Shown here piece by piece: positions 60,652 to 64,000 of a stretch of DNA of 64,000 bases. Origin of the DNA: Pseudarthrobacter sp. IC2-21. GTDB taxonomy: Bacteria > Actinomycetota > Actinomycetes > Actinomycetales > Micrococcaceae. Position 1 is the first letter of the stretch; each line of letters begins with the position of its first letter. The position numbers were made by a program, and so were the translations under genes. The stretch covers positions 3,782,001 through 3,846,000 of the forward strand of contig NZ_CP139145.1 of assembly GCF_034048115.1 (NCBI RefSeq). Direction: 5' to 3'. Below the pieces are notes generated by a model. That model was not told the DNA's origin, made no database searches, and worked only from the letters and a program-made list of their open reading frames with translations.

Positions 60652-62595
60652 CTAGCGGCTGCGGCGATCGTTTGAAGCCGGAGCCGACGCGCGGCGGGGG
60701 CCGCTGCGGGCCGGACGGCCTTCGCCGGAACGGCCGTTGCCGCCGCCTGCGTAGGAGCCACCGGACGTGCCACCGGTGTTGGAGGACCAGACAGCCTTGT
60801 TGCCGCCGGCTGCACCCGCGCCTGCGGAGCGCTGGCCTGACCCGCCGGTCCGGGCACCTGCGCCTGCGCCGGCAGTGCGGGCGCCGGCTGCGCGCTGGCC
60901 CGTTGCCGGACGGCCGTTGCGCTGTCCGCCGGACGACGCCGGGCGGCCGGAGGAAGCCGGACGTCCGGTTCCGCCGCGGGGAGCGTCGCTGCGGGTGATG
61001 CGGGAATCGGTGCGACCCTCAGTGCTGCGTCCGTCTGAACCGCGGCCAGCCGATGCACGGCCACCTGCCCCGGGGACGTCGTTGCGGTGCGTCGACGCAG
61101 TGGTGCCACGGGCGTTGCGGCGTGCAGCTGCGGCCGCAATGGCGCGGTCCTCATTCTGCTCGGCTACGCGATCAAACGCGGCGCGTGCCTCGGTCCGTCC
61201 TTCGTAGGCCACCGCGCGGCGCTCGGCACGGGGCAGATCGGTGCGGGGAGCCTCGGTGGAGACACGTCCGCGTCCGCCACGTCCACCGCGGCCGCCGGCC
61301 GTCGGAGCGGCCTGGCCACTGCGGCGGGCGCGCTTGCGCTCGGCGTTGGCACCGGTGGAGGCGCCGCCGCCCTGCTGCTTGGCCTTGGTGGCCAGCAGTG
61401 CCGCACGGGTGCGGGGATCGATCTTGTCGGCCATTTCGCCCACGAGTTCAGCAACCAGCGGGGAGTTGGCGGTGACACGCTCGAAGTTGACCTCGACGCC
61501 GGCAGCCTTCATGAGCTTCTTGACGTCGGACTGCTGCTCCGGGAGGGTCAGCGTAACCACGGTGCCGTCCGAACCTGCGCGGGCGGTACGGCCTGAGCGG
61601 TGCAGGTATGCCTTGTGCTCTGTGGGCGGATCGACGTGGATGACCAGCTCGACGTCGTCCACGTGGACGCCGCGGGCGGCGACGTCGGTGGCCACCAGGA
61701 CGCGAACTTCACCGGAGGAGAACTCAGCCAGGTTGCGGTCACGGGCGTTCTGCGAAAGGTTGCCGTGCAGATCGACGGCGGGGATCCCGGCGTCGGTCAG
61801 GGTCTTGGCGAGCTTGCGGGCGTGGTGCTTGGTCCGCATGAAAAGTACGCGGCGGCCGGCACCGGAGGCGAGCTCGACAAGAACCTGCTTCTTGACGGTC
61901 TGATCGTTGACCACCAGCACGTGGTGCTCCATGGTGGTCACCGCTGCCTGCGGGTCATCCACCGAGTGGGTCAGCGGGTTGGACAGGTAGCGCTGGACGA
62001 TCTTGTCCACGCCGTTGTCCAGGGTGGCGGAGAACAGCAGGCGCTGGCCCTGGCTGGGGGTCATGTCCATGAGCTTCTTGACCACGGGCAGAAAGCCGAG
62101 GTCGGCCATGTGGTCGGCCTCGTCCAGGACGGTGACCTCAACGGCTTCGAGGGTCAGGATGCGCTGGCGGATGAGGTCCTCCAGGCGGCCCGGGCAGGCA
62201 ATGACGATGTCGACGCCGGCGCGCAGGGCCTTTTCCTGACGGGCCTGGGAGATGCCGCCGTAGATCACGGTGGTGTTCAGGCCCATGGCCTTGGCCATCG
62301 GCTCGATGGTGGCATTGATCTGGGTGGCCAGTTCGCGGGTCGGTGCAAGGACCAGGCCCATGGGGCGGCCGGGCTTCCGGAAGTGCTTTGCTTCCCGCTC
62401 AGCGAGTCTTGCTACAAGCGGGATGGCGAAAGCGATGGTCTTTCCGGAGCCGGTACGGCCGCGGCCCAGGACGTCGCGTCCGGCCAGGGTGTCCGGGAGG
62501 GTCTTGACCTGGATGGGGAATGGCTCAACGATTCCCTGGGCTGTGAGGGTCTCGGCAAGTTCTTTGGGCGTGCCGAGGGCAGCAAAAGTAGTCAT
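60652..62595 (-). CDS. DEAD-box RNA helicase with long RG-rich tail
   Basis: The 647-residue RhlE/CsdA-like helicase has the Q motif near residue 25 (PFPIQVKTLPDTLAG), motif I GRGRTGSGKTIAFA, II DEADHMADLG, III LFSATLDNG and VI HRSGRTARAG. Residues ~440-647 are low-complexity, rich in Gly, Arg, Ser and Ala, as in RNA-binding tails. It likely acts on RNA duplexes at low temperature or in ribosome assembly. The ribosome binding site is weak. A terminator-like hairpin lies about 170 bp upstream on the same strand. Confidence 0.9.
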   Translation of the reverse strand: MTTFAALGTPKELAETLTAQGIVEPFPIQVKTLPDTLAGRDVLGRGRTGSGKTIAFAIPLVARLAEREAKHFRKPGRPMGLVLAPTRELATQINATIEPMAKAMGLNTTVIYGGISQARQEKALRAGVDIVIACPGRLEDLIRQRILTLEAVEVTVLDEADHMADLGFLPVVKKLMDMTPSQGQRLLFSATLDNGVDKIVQRYLSNPLTHSVDDPQAAVTTMEHHVLVVNDQTVKKQVLVELASGAGRRVLFMRTKHHARKLAKTLTDAGIPAVDLHGNLSQNARDRNLAEFSSGEVRVLVATDVAARGVHVDDVELVIHVDPPTEHKAYLHRSGRTARAGSDGTVVTLTLPEQQSDVKKLMKAAGVEVNFERVTANSPLVAELVGEMADKIDPRTRAALLATKAKQQGGGASTGANAERKRARRSGQAAPTAGGRGGRGGRGRVSTEAPRTDLPRAERRAVAYEGRTEARAAFDRVAEQNEDRAIAAAAARRNARGTTASTHRNDVPGAGGRASAGRGSDGRSTEGRTDSRITRSDAPRGGTGRPASSGRPASSGGQRNGRPATGQRAAGARTAGAGAGARTGGSGQRSAGAGAAGGNKAVWSSNTGGTSGGSYAGGGNGRSGEGRPARSGPRRASAPASNDRRSR

Positions 62596-62767
62596 AGATT
62601 CAAGGTCTTTCAGGCGGTATCCAGGTGGATATCGGCCCCCGATGCCGGTTGGCTCAAGGGTTTCGCCGAAGAAAATTCAGGTGATCAACCGGGCTGCTGC
62701 CCATATCGGGGCGGCTGACGGGACCAAATGGAACGCGTTCATCGACGCAGGATGTGCCTCTCACATG

Positions 62768-62837
62768 AAAAAACCCGCTTCCCAAACAATTGGGACTCCA
62801 CACATCAGGGAATCCACAGATCCGGGAGCAAGCGGGC
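62768..62837 (-). terminator. Terminator-like hairpin in the helicase leader
   Basis: On the minus strand GCCCGCTT (62837-62830) pairs with AAGCGGG (62780-62774), followed by TTTTTT (62773-62768). A smaller hairpin, TCCCAA-TTGT-TTGGGA, lies inside next to the T-run. No minus-strand gene lies upstream within reach to be terminated, so it is probably a leader attenuator. Confidence 0.5.
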
Positions 62838-62918
62838 ATCACTGCACATCAAGTTCCCTAAGCATAGCATCCCGTCGGCCGGAGCCCCGATTCCTGCCCG
62901 GCGCACCCGCCCATGTAG

Positions 62919-62966
62919 GTAGCGCTATGTGTCGTTTTGACCCCTCAAAACGACACATAGCGCTAC
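62919..62966. repeat. Long palindrome, family B copy 2
   Basis: 22-bp perfect arms (62919-62940 and 62945-62966) flank a CCCC loop. The arm starts gtagcgctatgtgtcgtttt, one base from copy 1. It lies between the divergent helicase and methyltransferase genes, so it is not a simple terminator. Confidence 0.88.
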
Positions 62967-63030
62967 TCAGTTGGGGGGATGCGCCGCCCGGACCGTTGCC
63001 TTCCACGCCGGGCCGGGGCAGGCTTGGGGC

Positions 63031-63753
63031 ATGACTGCACAGGGCGAGGGCCATCACCACGGAACGCACGACGGCGACACCCGCCAAGGCGACCAGCGGC
63101 AGCAAAGCGCCGCTGAGGCCTGGGACGAAAGATACGGCAGCAAGCCGCAGATCTGGAGCGGCAAACCCAACGCCCAGCTGGTCCGCGAAGGCGACGGGCT
63201 GCGGCCGGGCAAGGCACTTGACCTGGGATGCGGCGAGGGCGCCGACGCCATCTGGCTCGCGCAGCGGGGCTGGACCGTCACCGCCGTCGACGTTTCCGCC
63301 GTGGCCCTGGAACGCGCGGCGAGGCACGAACAGGACGCCCTGGACCGCGAGAGCGTGCATGCCGGCCCCGGCGCCATTGCCAGCCGCATCCACTGGGAAC
63401 AGTGCGACCTGGAAGCGTGGCACCCCACCGAGAAGTACGATCTCGTGTCCTCCCATTTCCTGCACGGTCCCCAGCTGGTGTGGCCGACGGCACTGCGGAC
63501 CGCGGCTGCCGCGGTCAAGCCGGGCGGCACGCTGCTGATTGTGGGTCACCACCCCCACCGCCTGCCGCCGTGGGGAAACCACACCCACCCGGACATGTTC
63601 TACTCCCCGGAGCAGCTCGTGCAGGAGCTTGGCATCAAGTCCCCTGACTGGCAGGTGGAGGTCAGCACCACGCGGGACCGGCCGGCCACGGGCCCGGACG
63701 GCCAGGAGGTCGTGATCGCCGATACCGTGCTCCGCGCCACCCGCCTCGCCTGA
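63031..63753 (+). CDS. Class I SAM-dependent methyltransferase
   Basis: The 240-residue methyltransferase has motif I ALDLGCGEGADAIWLAQRGW near residue 63, Asp in VTAVDVSAVALERA, motif IV near DLVSSHFLHG and VKPGGTLLIVGHHPH after it. It resembles TehB/thiol-methyltransferase types, and the His-rich N-terminus (GEGHHHGTHDGD) may bind metal. The frame opens earlier, but CAGGCT ends six bases before ATG 63031, consistent with a leaderless start. The stop is directly adjacent to that of the convergent MFS gene. Confidence 0.82.
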   Translation: MTAQGEGHHHGTHDGDTRQGDQRQQSAAEAWDERYGSKPQIWSGKPNAQLVREGDGLRPGKALDLGCGEGADAIWLAQRGWTVTAVDVSAVALERAARHEQDALDRESVHAGPGAIASRIHWEQCDLEAWHPTEKYDLVSSHFLHGPQLVWPTALRTAAAAVKPGGTLLIVGHHPHRLPPWGNHTHPDMFYSPEQLVQELGIKSPDWQVEVSTTRDRPATGPDGQEVVIADTVLRATRLA

Positions 63754-64000
63754 CTACTGAGGCGGCCGCGCCGCCTTCCCGGCGCTCCCCACCCGCGGCG
63801 CCACGGCCACCGCGGCGACGGCGAGCACGGCCGTCAGGGCGAACACTCCCGCGAACGATTCCGCCGTCGTCGTAAATGCCGCGAAGACGATTCCGGTGGT
63901 AGCCAGGGAGAGCGCGCCGCCCAGCGAATCCCCGATGGACATGGCCGAACTGTTGAAGCCCTCGTTCTCCTTCGTGGACAGCGCCAGTGTCATGACACTG
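63754..64000 (-). CDS. MFS transporter, C-terminal part, cut by window edge
   Basis: The last ~82 residues of a membrane protein are visible, open to the window edge on the minus strand. A polar stretch (STKENEGFNSSAMSIGDSLG) is followed by two helices (ALSLATTGIVFAAFTTTAES, VFALTAVLAVAAVAVAP). The SAMSIGDSLGGAL and terminal-helix pattern fits the last two helices of an MFS permease. Stop TAG 63754-63756 follows the methyltransferase stop without a gap. Confidence 0.6.
   Translation of the reverse strand, partial: SVMTLALSTKENEGFNSSAMSIGDSLGGALSLATTGIVFAAFTTTAESFAGVFALTAVLAVAAVAVAPRVGSAGKAARPPQ

Noticed and set aside
62654..62842. 62-codon frame in the helicase leader as a leader peptide
   Set aside because: It has GTGATG starts but no ribosome binding site, and the composition does not suggest an attenuating run of codons; the hairpin is the stronger signal.

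Overview
The window is about 65-70 % GC by eye, with dense, often overlapping genes (ATGA and GTGA junctions), many GTG/TTG starts, an HspR-type HAIR element before clpB, DUF3073, septum-formation-domain and PaaR-type genes. This fits an actinobacterium of the Micrococcaceae, most likely Arthrobacter or Pseudarthrobacter. It reads as ordinary chromosome: no rRNA, tRNA, CRISPR array, prophage or intact insertion sequence was seen.

Layout. 1-5.5 kb: tail of a cupin gene, a BetT-type choline transporter with a decayed 2Fe-2S reductase remnant upstream, an EutQ-like cupin and the first of two SRPBCC paralogues. 5.6-20.5 kb: a complete phenylacetate (paa) catabolic locus. It holds an MHS-family transporter, paaG, paaE-D-C-B-A and paaZ on the minus strand, and two hotdog thioesterases (one PaaI), paaK, the TetR regulator paaR, paaJ, paaF and paaH on the plus strand. 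Six near-identical 18-bp inverted-repeat boxes precede the transcription units, so the PaaR regulon can be read directly from the DNA. 20.5-27 kb: small acidic proteins, a lone HATPase protein, FMN reductase, the second SRPBCC gene, a secreted propeller protein, Bcp peroxiredoxin and GNAT. 27.2-32.3 kb: an unusual four-gene operon (response regulator fused to a PP2C phosphatase, a BcsA-like glycosyltransferase with a large insertion, a STAS antagonist, an RsbW-like ATPase), facing a GAF histidine kinase. 32.5-42 kb: purF-purM, VOC protein, DUF3073, septum-formation protein, C39-like lipoprotein, dadA/lrp divergent pair, dinB. 42-52.4 kb: SDR, clpB, YciI, ChaB, lipoprotein, the molybdate operon (TOBE regulator-modA-modB-modC) and a Rieske-tailed oxidoreductase. 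52.5-64 kb: a SUKH (SMI1/KNR4) gene apparently inserted in front of a DUF4031-HD gene, YccF, trpF, a phosphotransferase, HutD, an SMR pair, a P-loop kinase, AKR, MBL hydrolase, DEAD-box helicase, a methyltransferase and the end of an MFS transporter.

How genes work together. The paa genes encode every step from phenylacetate uptake (inferred) through CoA activation, ring epoxidation, isomerisation, hydrolytic ring opening and beta-oxidation to acetyl-CoA and succinyl-CoA. The 27-31 kb operon looks like a partner-switching (PP2C/STAS/anti-sigma-like) module wired to a membrane polysaccharide synthase, and is the best candidate for an undescribed system here. Two families of long intergenic palindromes (two copies each) and a recurring TANNCT-N5..7-ATG arrangement (leaderless starts) are genome-scale signals visible in this one window.
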